From GCA-2699445 sp032127075 (GTDB lineage: Bacteria; Actinomycetota; Actinomycetes; S36-B12; GCA-2699445): a stretch of 25,673 nt of DNA. Position numbers and translations under genes: made by a program. Of the stretch, positions 6,558-12,638 are shown piece after piece (position 1 is the stretch's first letter; the number at the start of each line of letters is the position of its first letter). Below the pieces are notes generated by a model that saw only the letters and a program-made list of their open reading frames with translations, did no database searches and was not told the origin of the DNA. Where the stretch lies: NCBI GenBank assembly GCA_032127075.1, contig JAQAZZ010000222.1:1-25673 (forward strand). The letters run 5' to 3'.

Positions 6558-7277
6558 TCAGGCCGGTGCGGCTGCGCCGGGTGAAGGGCGGGCGGTGGCT
6601 ATCCAGAAGGTGTCGAACCCGAACATGGTGAGCTCGGCTCGGCTGACCAGAGGTCCGCCGACCTTGACCAGGCGGATCTCGGGGTCGAGGAATCCTGCCC
6701 GGGCCAACTCGCTGCGAGCCCGGTCCGGCGTCCACTGCCAGAAGCCCGGCAGGTGGCGCACCTGGCCCCGTGGCGTCCGGTCCTCCAACAATGCCCCCAC
6801 GCTGAGGACGGCACGGCCATCGCCGCGCAGCACCCGGCGGATCTCACCCAGTGCCCGGCGCGGGTCTCCGACCATGACCTCGAGCCCCCAGAGCCAGACG
6901 ACCGCGCTGAACCGCGAGTCCTCCCAGGGCAACGCGGTGACGTCGCCGCGGACGATTTCGGCGCTGCCCTCGGCGATCCGCCGGGCCAGGCGGCGCCTGG
7001 CCATGCGCACCTGCAGCTCGGACAGATCGATGCCGGCGACCCGGTGGACGTGTGCGGCGTGACGAGCCAGCAACCCGCCCGAGCCGCACCCGACCTCCAG
7101 CAGGTCGTCCTCGGCACGCGGGGCCAGCACGCGGCTCACCCGTCGGTAGGAGGGCACGTGTCCGACCGCCATGGCAAGCGCCTCCGCCCACCCGGCCGCA
7201 CCCCGGGGCAGCGACGGTTGCGGGATCGAGCCGCGCTGTCCGTCCCCAGCAGATTGCCGCGTCCCGCTACCCGTCAT
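6558..7277 (-). CDS. Class I SAM-dependent methyltransferase
   Basis: This 239-residue protein has the SAM-binding motif I LLEVGCGSGGLL (59-70), an acidic end of strand 2 in VAGIDLSELQV (80-90), and IVRGDVTALPWEDSRFSAVV, which covers motifs II and III of the Rossmann-like fold. The segment RRALGEIRRVLRGDGRAVLSV is the usual helix-strand pair of the methyltransferase type 11 group (small-molecule methylation). The acceptor cannot be told from sequence. The start at ATG 7277 has AAGGGGG about eight to fourteen bases upstream on the minus strand. The first 25 residues are polar and probably disordered. It is a single gene, convergent with nothing nearby, and its 5' side faces the NlpC/P60 relic. 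Confidence 0.9.
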   Translation of the reverse strand: MTGSGTRQSAGDGQRGSIPQPSLPRGAAGWAEALAMAVGHVPSYRRVSRVLAPRAEDDLLEVGCGSGGLLARHAAHVHRVAGIDLSELQVRMARRRLARRIAEGSAEIVRGDVTALPWEDSRFSAVVWLWGLEVMVGDPRRALGEIRRVLRGDGRAVLSVGALLEDRTPRGQVRHLPGFWQWTPDRARSELARAGFLDPEIRLVKVGGPLVSRAELTMFGFDTFWIATARPSPGAAAPA

Positions 7278-7416
7278 CGTAACTACCCCCTTTGCTCATC
7301 CACTCTCACGATACGAGGGGCGACTTGGCCTTCGCCGCCCAGTCCGCGGCAGCGCGCGGTCCACCCACGGCCGCCGGCGACACCTCTGCAAGCGTCGGTG
7401 ACGCTGCCGTTCCGCA

Positions 7417-7584
7417 ATGCTTCTGTCCTACCGGCGGGACTACGGGCACGTGGCCATCTACATCGGCCACAACAAGATCGTGAATACCTCCAACCCCAGC
7501 CGGGGCGTGCGCATCGATGGACCGAGGGGCTGGTAGCGCAGCACGATGACCGGCTACTCCCGCGTCATCCGCCCCCGCCGCTGA
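7417..7584 (+). pseudogene. Relic of an NlpC/P60 peptidoglycan hydrolase (C-terminal end)
   Basis: In frame 7417-7584 the peptide reads LLSYRRDYGHVAIYIGHN, then KIVNTSNPSRGVRIDG, an in-frame TAG (7534-7536), then TMTGYSRVIRPRR and TGA. This is the end of an NlpC/P60 domain: GHVAIYIG carries the catalytic His (codon 7447-7449), and MTGYSRVIRP is the usual final strand. The catalytic Cys half of the domain is missing upstream, where the same frame has a TGA just before 7417 and other frames show no match. The internal TAG and the missing half mean that the gene is dead. Such enzymes cut cell-wall stem peptides outside the cell. The rest of 7278-7416 holds nothing I recognise. Confidence 0.75.
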
Positions 7585-7597
7585 CCCGCAGGCGCGG

Positions 7598-8305
7598 TCA
7601 CGGCCCGGCGGCCCCCTCCGGGGGGATCGGCCGGGCGCGGCGCTGGTCGTCCAGGAAGGCGAGGACGGCCGCAACCCGGCGGTGGGTCTGCGGCTCGCCG
7701 GTCAGCCCCAGTTTGGCGAACAACGAGGTGGCGTACTTCTCCACCGACGACTCCGACAGGTGCAACTGCGCGGCGATTCCGGAGTTCGTGCGCCCCTGGG
7801 CCATCTGGGACAACACGTCGCGCTCGCGATCGGTGAGGTCCTGCAGAGGCGTCGAATGCGGCCGCCCGCGTCCCACCAGCGCGGCCACCACGTCGGGGTC
7901 GATGCGGGAGTCGCCGCCGGCCACTGCGTCGACCGCCGAGATCAGCGACTGCGGATCGCCGACCCGCTCCTTCAGCAGGTAGGCGAGGCCGTCGGTGCCG
8001 AAGCGCAGCAGATCCATCGCGTAGCTCGCCTCGGCGTACTGCGACAGCACCACCACCCCGATGCCCGGGTGGGCGGCGCGGATGCGGTGGGCGGCTTCGA
8101 TGCCCTCGGTGCTGTGGCCGGGAGGCATGCGGATGTCGGTGACCACGACGTCGGGCACCTCCCGGTCCACGACGGTCTGCAACTCTTCGGCGTCGCCGAC
8201 GGCGGCCACCACCTCGATCCGTGCGCTGTTCGCCAGCGCCCGGCGCACCCCCTCGCGCACCAGGTAGTGGTCGTCGGCGATCACGACCCGCAGCCGCTCA
8301 CCCAT
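7598..8305 (-). CDS. NarL/LuxR-family response regulator
   Basis: This 235-residue protein has a receiver domain (1-125) with the acidic pair Asp11-Asp12, phosphoacceptor Asp57 (VVVTDIRMPP), Ser88 (VVLSQY) and Lys112 (LLKERV). It is followed by a LuxR-type helix-turn-helix (about 157-201) with LTDRERDVLSQMAQGRTNSGIA and SVEKYATSLFAKLGL. It is therefore a DNA-binding transcription regulator controlled by phosphorylation. ATG 8305 is chosen because AAGGAGG precedes it, and it overlaps the end of the sensor kinase gene by eight bases, so the two are co-translated. The tail after the HTH is Pro-rich. The target genes are unknown; the divergent membrane protein at 10743 is the obvious candidate. 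Confidence 0.95.
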   Translation of the reverse strand: MGERLRVVIADDHYLVREGVRRALANSARIEVVAAVGDAEELQTVVDREVPDVVVTDIRMPPGHSTEGIEAAHRIRAAHPGIGVVVLSQYAEASYAMDLLRFGTDGLAYLLKERVGDPQSLISAVDAVAGGDSRIDPDVVAALVGRGRPHSTPLQDLTDRERDVLSQMAQGRTNSGIAAQLHLSESSVEKYATSLFAKLGLTGEPQTHRRVAAVLAFLDDQRRARPIPPEGAAGP

Positions 8306-10412
8306 CGCCGCCTCCTTCGGCCAGGGCGATGGCCGCCGCCACGACCGTCCCCCGCCCGGGCCGCCCGGACACCTCCAGCCGCCCCCCCACCGCCGCGAGC
8401 CGCTCCGACAGGTTGGACAGGCCGTTGCCCGACTGAGCCTGCGGATCAAGGCCGACCCCGTCGTCGCGGATCCGGATCAGCAGCGCCGTCTTGGTGCGGG
8501 ACAGTTCCACGTCGACCCGGGCGGCGTCGGCGTGCTTCAGGCTGTTGGCGAGCGATTCCGCGACGGTGAAGTAGCCCGCGCCCTCCACGTCCTCGGGCAG
8601 GCGCAGCCCCCGCAGCGCCGCTTCGCTGCGCACGGTGACGGGGACCGGATGGCGCGCGGCCAGCGACTCCACCGCCTCCAGCAGCCCCTTGTCGCTGAGC
8701 ACGGACGGGTGGATGCCCTGCGCCAGTTCGCGCAGGTCGGTCAGCACCCGCTGCAAGCCGGACTGCAGCTCGTCCAGTTCCTCTCCCGGCAACGCCTCGT
8801 CGCATGCCGCCCGGGCCTGGCCGGCCAGCCCGATCAACGCGACCAGCTCCTGCTGCACCCCATCGTGGATGTTGCGCTCGATGCGGCGCCGCTCCAGGGC
8901 CTGGGCCCGCACCAGGCGGGCGCGGGAGGCGGCCAGTTGCCGCGCCTGGGCCTCGAGGCGCCGCGTCAGACGCACGTTGCTCACCGCCAGCGCCGCCTGG
9001 CGGGCGAACGTGTGCAGAACCGCCAGATCGTCGTCGTCGAACCGGCCGCCTCGGCTCGGACCGCACTCGATGGCACCCACCTCTTCGCCCTCCAGCGTGA
9101 TGGGGACTGTCACCGCCGGCTCGCCCCGGCCGTCGCCGTCGCCCGCCCGCACGTCCTCCGGCTCCAGCCGGACGCGCACCCACCGCAGATCCAGACCCTC
9201 GGCCACGGTGTCGGCGATGGCGGGCAGCAACTCATCGACGTCGTAGGTCTCCGCCAGCGCCGAGCCCAGCCGCTCCACCGCCCGGGCTGGGTCGGTGGGG
9301 GCCCCGAAGACCCATCGGTCGGCCAGGAGCTCCAAGCGCGTGCGTGCGGGCTGGAAGGCGATCGCGGCGACCACCGCGGCGGTGGCCGCCCACTCGATCG
9401 GCAGCAACTGGCCTGCATACACCCCGACTGCGGCCCCGATCGCCACGTACACCAGGGCGATGGCCAGCCACAGCACGGAGTAGACCAGGGATTTGCGCAC
9501 GACGCGGTCGATGTCCAGCCCCCGCGGCCGCACGATGCCCAGACCGATCGACACCCACATCAGCACCCCGGTGAGGATCCACAGCAGGTTGATCAGCCAG
9601 ATCGGCTCATCGACGAGGATCAGCAGATTGGTGACCGCGACGACGACGGAGAACACCACCGGCACCAGCAGCCAGCGCATGGGACGCCGCGAGTCTGCGT
9701 CGCCGCGCCGGTAGCGCAGCCCGAACAGCAGGACCCCCACAAGGAACAGTGTGGGGAAGACGAGGTCCACCAGCGCCCGTCCGACGGCGGGGTCCACGGC
9801 GACGGCCGGGACGAAAAGAGGGCTGTCCACCGGCCCGGTGGCGTGGTACCAGGGCAGCGTCACCTGGGGCACGGCCAGCATCAGCAGCAGGGGGACCAGC
9901 AGGACGAACCAGGTGGTCGACAGCACGGTGCGCTCGTACCGGCGCTGGATGCGGCCGTCGGCGAACAGGCCGATGACGTGCACCATGGCGACGATGGCGA
10001 CCAGCGTCGCCTCCTGCAGGCCCAGGTTCAGCGCGGCTACGGCCCCCGCGCCGCCCCCCTCCCGACCCAGCCACGCCAGCAGGCTGTCCAGGCACTGCCC
10101 GACAGCGCCCAGCGCCGCCGCAGCCGCCAACCACCCCGCCAGGGGGTGGTTGGCGCGGCGCAGCAGCACGGCCGCCGCCACCGCCACCGACACGGCGGTC
10201 TGCGCCACCCAGGACAGTCCGGCAGGGGACCGCTCGACGACCAGCACGGTCACGATCTGGGCCAGGGTGGCGAACGCACCCACCGCGACCAGAGTCCACC
10301 CGACGGCCGGGTGGTCCAGCATCCGGGTGCCGACGGGCGGGCGTGCACGCCCCCGAGCCTGCACGCCGCCTTCTGGGGCGGACGGTCCCATGACCCGATC
10401 ATCATCGCCCAT
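8298..10412 (-). CDS. Membrane sensor histidine kinase (HisKA_3 type)
   Basis: From ATG 10412 this has 704 residues. About nine hydrophobic helices fill residues 37-355, followed by a GAF-like domain (about 375-480). A coiled stretch (LTRRLEAQARQLAASRARL) leads to the HisKA_3 dimerisation domain with ERNIHDGVQQ, where His516 is the phosphorylated residue. The ATPase domain has an N-box (AESLANSLKHA) and a G-box (RDDGVGLD, NGLSNL). It would phosphorylate the regulator encoded next, whose gene overlaps its 3' end by eight bases. The start is not certain: an upstream in-frame codon at 10448 and ATGs at 10391 and 10322 are alternatives, and no strong ribosome binding site is seen. The many-helix input domain suggests sensing in or near the membrane; the signal is unknown. 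Confidence 0.92.
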   Translation of the reverse strand: MGDDDRVMGPSAPEGGVQARGRARPPVGTRMLDHPAVGWTLVAVGAFATLAQIVTVLVVERSPAGLSWVAQTAVSVAVAAAVLLRRANHPLAGWLAAAAALGAVGQCLDSLLAWLGREGGGAGAVAALNLGLQEATLVAIVAMVHVIGLFADGRIQRRYERTVLSTTWFVLLVPLLLMLAVPQVTLPWYHATGPVDSPLFVPAVAVDPAVGRALVDLVFPTLFLVGVLLFGLRYRRGDADSRRPMRWLLVPVVFSVVVAVTNLLILVDEPIWLINLLWILTGVLMWVSIGLGIVRPRGLDIDRVVRKSLVYSVLWLAIALVYVAIGAAVGVYAGQLLPIEWAATAAVVAAIAFQPARTRLELLADRWVFGAPTDPARAVERLGSALAETYDVDELLPAIADTVAEGLDLRWVRVRLEPEDVRAGDGDGRGEPAVTVPITLEGEEVGAIECGPSRGGRFDDDDLAVLHTFARQAALAVSNVRLTRRLEAQARQLAASRARLVRAQALERRRIERNIHDGVQQELVALIGLAGQARAACDEALPGEELDELQSGLQRVLTDLRELAQGIHPSVLSDKGLLEAVESLAARHPVPVTVRSEAALRGLRLPEDVEGAGYFTVAESLANSLKHADAARVDVELSRTKTALLIRIRDDGVGLDPQAQSGNGLSNLSERLAAVGGRLEVSGRPGRGTVVAAAIALAEGGGDG

Positions 10413-10454
10413 CTGCGCACGGCCTGTCCCCCCGGCGGTCCGCAGCACGGGATT

Positions 10455-10497
10455 GCGGCTATCCGGAACCGTCTACGGGGGGTGGTGGGATAGCCGC
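10455..10497. repeat. Inverted repeat between divergent sensor and membrane-protein genes
   Basis: The arms GCGGCTATCC (10455-10464) and GGATAGCCGC (10488-10497) are perfect complements with a 23-base spacer. The right arm ends 17 bases before the TAGCCT hexamer at 10515, which places it on the -35 region of a plus-strand promoter. The left arm lies about 45 bases before the kinase start. A two-site operator for the response regulator, or for another dimeric regulator, would fit. A plain mRNA hairpin is the alternative. Confidence 0.55.
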
Positions 10498-10514
10498 CGC
10501 GGACAGCGGGCCCC

Positions 10515-10520
10515 TAGCCT
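10515..10520 (+). promoter_or_regulatory. -10 element TAGCCT before a possible leaderless ORF
   Basis: TAGCCT fits TAnnnT and ends seven bases before the ATG at 10528. No Shine-Dalgarno sequence lies between. This resembles the leaderless promoters at 1518 and 11871. Confidence 0.4.
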
Positions 10521-10527
10521 CCGATGT

Positions 10528-10746
10528 ATGGATGCCGCGCGCACCAGGCCGCCCGACCCGGGAGTGCCCGTTGCCGCCGGATGGCTGATGCTCGTCGACG
10601 GCGCGGCCGCCCCGCCGACCGCGGGCTCCCGCCTGACCGGCGGCGTGGCGTGCCCCGGGCTGGCCTTGACCTGTGTGCGCCATCTGCGACTCCGCCCCGC
10701 CACGCCCCGCTCCCGCGAGGCCCGACACGGAAGGTGTGCACCATGA
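10528..10746 (+). CDS. Possible 72-residue leader ORF coupled to the membrane protein
   Basis: The frame runs from ATG 10528 to TGA 10744-10746, and the TGA overlaps the next ATG (10743) as ATGA, the usual form of translational coupling. About four fifths of its third codon positions are G or C by my count, close to the real genes. The peptide starts MDAARTRPPDPGVPV and holds one mildly hydrophobic stretch (AAGWLMLVDGAAAPP), with two Cys in the middle. I know no domain like it. It may be a small protein, an unstructured leader whose translation controls the downstream gene, or a chance frame. Confidence 0.35.
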   Translation: MDAARTRPPDPGVPVAAGWLMLVDGAAAPPTAGSRLTGGVACPGLALTCVRHLRLRPATPRSREARHGRCAP

Positions 10747-11420
10747 CCGATCCCAGCAGCACGAGTTCCACCACGGCTCTCAGCCCCCACCCCGCGGGCC
10801 GGACAGGCGGCCGGCTGGCCGGGGGGCTGGTCGCCCTCGGGTCCGCGCTCTACCTGTCCAGCCTGTTCCTGCCGGTCGGCTCGGGCTTCTATGAGGCCCT
10901 CGGGGACGGCGACACCGCCCGCGCCCAGCAACTGCTGGAGGAATCGGCCACCGAGTGGGACATCAGCCAGGGGCTGGCCGCCGTGGGCATCGTGGTCGCA
11001 GCGGTGGGCCTGTGGGTCCTCGGCCGCGACATCGCCGCAGTCGCGGTGCAGGGCCGGACCCGCCGTTGGGCGGGGATCGCCGGATGGCTGGGACTGCTCA
11101 GCGGCGCAGGGGCGATCGGGAGTATCTACCAGATCGCGGCCTCCCCGGCCGACCTCGCCGTCACCGACCTGCCTCCCGCCCCGGTGGTTGTCGCCGGCCT
11201 GCTGACGATGGTCGGGATGCTGGGCGCGTTCATCGGATTCGGCCTGGATCTGGTCTGGATGCACCACCTGAAGGTGTTCGGCTGGATCCTGCTGGTGGTG
11301 GGCATCCTGACCCTCCCCACCCACGCCATCATGGGCCCCCCGGCCTCCTACCTGTTGCTTCTGGTGGCCGGCATCGTGCTGGCGGCAGCCCCGGTGCGCG
11401 ACAACTCCGCCGCCGCGTAG
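10743..11420 (+). CDS. Multi-pass membrane protein of unknown function
   Basis: This 225-residue protein has a short polar, Ser/Thr-rich N-terminus (MTDPSSTSSTTALSP) and five or six hydrophobic helices (about 24-45, 73-93, 103-123, 143-165, 172-190 and 196-215). A hydrophilic loop, about 46-72, carries acidic residues (EALGDGDTARAQQLLEE) and probably faces one side of the membrane. I recognise no family. GGAAGG-like sequence (GGAAGGTG, 10730-10737) precedes the ATG, and the small ORF upstream overlaps the start by ATGA. It lies opposite the kinase/regulator pair with the inverted repeat between, so it may be regulated by them or take part in sensing. This is an inference from position only. 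Confidence 0.8.
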   Translation: MTDPSSTSSTTALSPHPAGRTGGRLAGGLVALGSALYLSSLFLPVGSGFYEALGDGDTARAQQLLEESATEWDISQGLAAVGIVVAAVGLWVLGRDIAAVAVQGRTRRWAGIAGWLGLLSGAGAIGSIYQIAASPADLAVTDLPPAPVVVAGLLTMVGMLGAFIGFGLDLVWMHHLKVFGWILLVVGILTLPTHAIMGPPASYLLLLVAGIVLAAAPVRDNSAAA

Positions 11421-11429
11421 CGCCGCCAC

Positions 11430-11636
11430 CCCGTGCCGCGATGGAGCGGCCAATGGGTCCGCACCGGCCGGCCTCGTACGCCACCGCCGCCGGTCCCGGC
11501 AGACCGTTCACCCAGGACAGGATCTGATCGTGGTCCGGGGTCAACCGGGCCTGTACCAACTCGCCGGTTGCGCCGTCGATCGCCGCCGCCGATCGTGCGT
11601 GCACATCCAGCCAACACTCATACGCTCTGTGAACAC
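11430..11636 (-). pseudogene. IS110-family transposase relic, N-terminal fragment with frameshift
   Basis: On the minus strand GTG 11636 opens VFTERMSVG, and from 11610 the next frame continues LDVHARSAAAIDGATGEL, then ARLTPDHDQILSWVNGLPG, then PAAVAYEAG. This is the start of an IS110 (DEDD) transposase: LDVHA holds the first catalytic Asp and AYEAG the Glu. The codons GGC and CTG share base 11610, so one base has been lost at that point, breaking the frame. Similarity stops after about 70 residues, just beside the end of the gene at 11420, and the rest of the transposase is absent. No IS ends can be seen. It is a dead remnant of an insertion. Confidence 0.75.
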
Positions 11637-11870
11637 CCGAACCGGTCACTCCATACCGTCTAGCGTCCGAGCGCCGACCCACCGACGTCCGGCGTGCATC
11701 AGTTGGTGGGCCAGATCCTGCTCGGTGCCGGAACAGGCTCGTACAACGCTTCCATGTCATCAGACGGTCCAATGCTCTACGCGACCGATTCGAATTCGGG
11801 TGGTGTCATCGCCCGAACCGTTGCGAACCCCCCCCGCACCCGACCGTGGCGAGCCGGCGGCGGCCACGAC
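11637..11870. other. Remaining gap before the ABC transporter promoter
   Basis: No gene is seen here. The part next to the transposase relic corresponds to the non-coding side upstream of an IS110 transposase, where such elements may encode their bridge RNA, but I cannot recognise a structure. A short palindrome CGAATTCG lies near 11790. Confidence 0.4.
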
Positions 11871-11876
11871 TAGGCT
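11871..11876 (+). promoter_or_regulatory. -10 element TAGGCT, probable leaderless promoter of the ABC operon
   Basis: TAGGCT ends six bases before the ATG at 11883, the same hexamer and spacing as at 1518. No ribosome binding site fits between. I see no convincing -35 at the right distance. Confidence 0.55.
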
Positions 11877-11882
11877 GGCGCC

Positions 11883-12638
11883 ATGACCCAGACCGTCCAA
11901 GAGACAGTGGCCGCCGGGGCAAGAGGGCTCACCAAGATCTACGGCTCCGGGGACACCCGGGTCGTTGCCCTCGACGCCGTCGACTGTGAAATCCCGGCAG
12001 GGGAGTACACCGCAGTGATGGGGCCGTCGGGCTCGGGCAAGTCCACCCTGATGCACTGCCTCGCGGGGCTGGACACCATCACTTCCGGCGAGGTCTCCCT
12101 CGGCGGCACCATGCTGGCCGATCTGTCCGACACCGAACTCACCAAACTGCGTCGCGACCAGGTCGGATTCGTCTTCCAGGCGTTCAATCTGATCCCCACG
12201 CTGACGGCGGAGGAGAACATCACGCTGCCGATGGACATCGCCGGCCGCAAGGTGGACCGCGAATGGTTCGACTCCGTGGTCGGGGCCCTTGACCTGGAGC
12301 CACGTCTGAAGCATCGCCCCACCGAGCTGTCCGGCGGCCAGCAGCAGCGCGTGGCCTGCGCCCGGGCCATTGTGTCGCGCCCCACCGTCATCTTCGCCGA
12401 CGAACCCACAGGGAACCTCGACTCCCGCTCGGGTGCGGAGGTGCTGGGCTTCCTGCGGCGCAGTGTGGACGAATTCGGCCAGACCATCGTGATGGTCACC
12501 CACGATCCGGCCGCCGCCTCCTACGCCGACCGGGTGCTGTTCCTGGCCGACGGCAAGATCGTGGACCAGATGGCCGAGCCCACCGCCGACCGCGTCCTTC
12601 AGCGGATGGTCGACTTCGAGGCGGTGCGCACCACCTGA
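11883..12638 (+). CDS. ABC transporter ATP-binding protein, MacB/LolD type
   Basis: This 251-residue ATPase has Walker A GPSGSGKS (47-54), Q-loop Gln99 (FVFQAFNL), signature LSGGQQQRV (149-157), Walker B VIFADEP (169-175), D-loop and the switch His207 (VTHDP). The A-x-N-L-I-P-T-L-T-A-E-E-N type sequence after the Q-loop marks the FtsE/LolD/MacB group, which powers type VII ABC machines rather than classical transport. The stop TGA overlaps the permease ATG by one base (TGATG), so the two are translated together. It would bind ATP at the cytoplasmic face and drive motion of the permease's extracytoplasmic domains. No two-component or peptide-sensor gene is directly beside it, although a kinase/regulator pair lies 1.5 kb upstream. 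Confidence 0.95.
   Translation: MTQTVQETVAAGARGLTKIYGSGDTRVVALDAVDCEIPAGEYTAVMGPSGSGKSTLMHCLAGLDTITSGEVSLGGTMLADLSDTELTKLRRDQVGFVFQAFNLIPTLTAEENITLPMDIAGRKVDREWFDSVVGALDLEPRLKHRPTELSGGQQQRVACARAIVSRPTVIFADEPTGNLDSRSGAEVLGFLRRSVDEFGQTIVMVTHDPAAASYADRVLFLADGKIVDQMAEPTADRVLQRMVDFEAVRTT

Noticed and set aside
8532..10493. 653-codon plus-strand frame across the kinase gene
   Set aside because: Its translation is rich in Gln, His, Arg and Gly with no domain, while the minus strand encodes a complete histidine kinase.
11329..11772. 147-residue minus-strand ORF as an intact gene
   Set aside because: Only its middle part matches an IS110 transposase; its first 50 residues are out of frame with the true N-terminus, which is read in the next frame.
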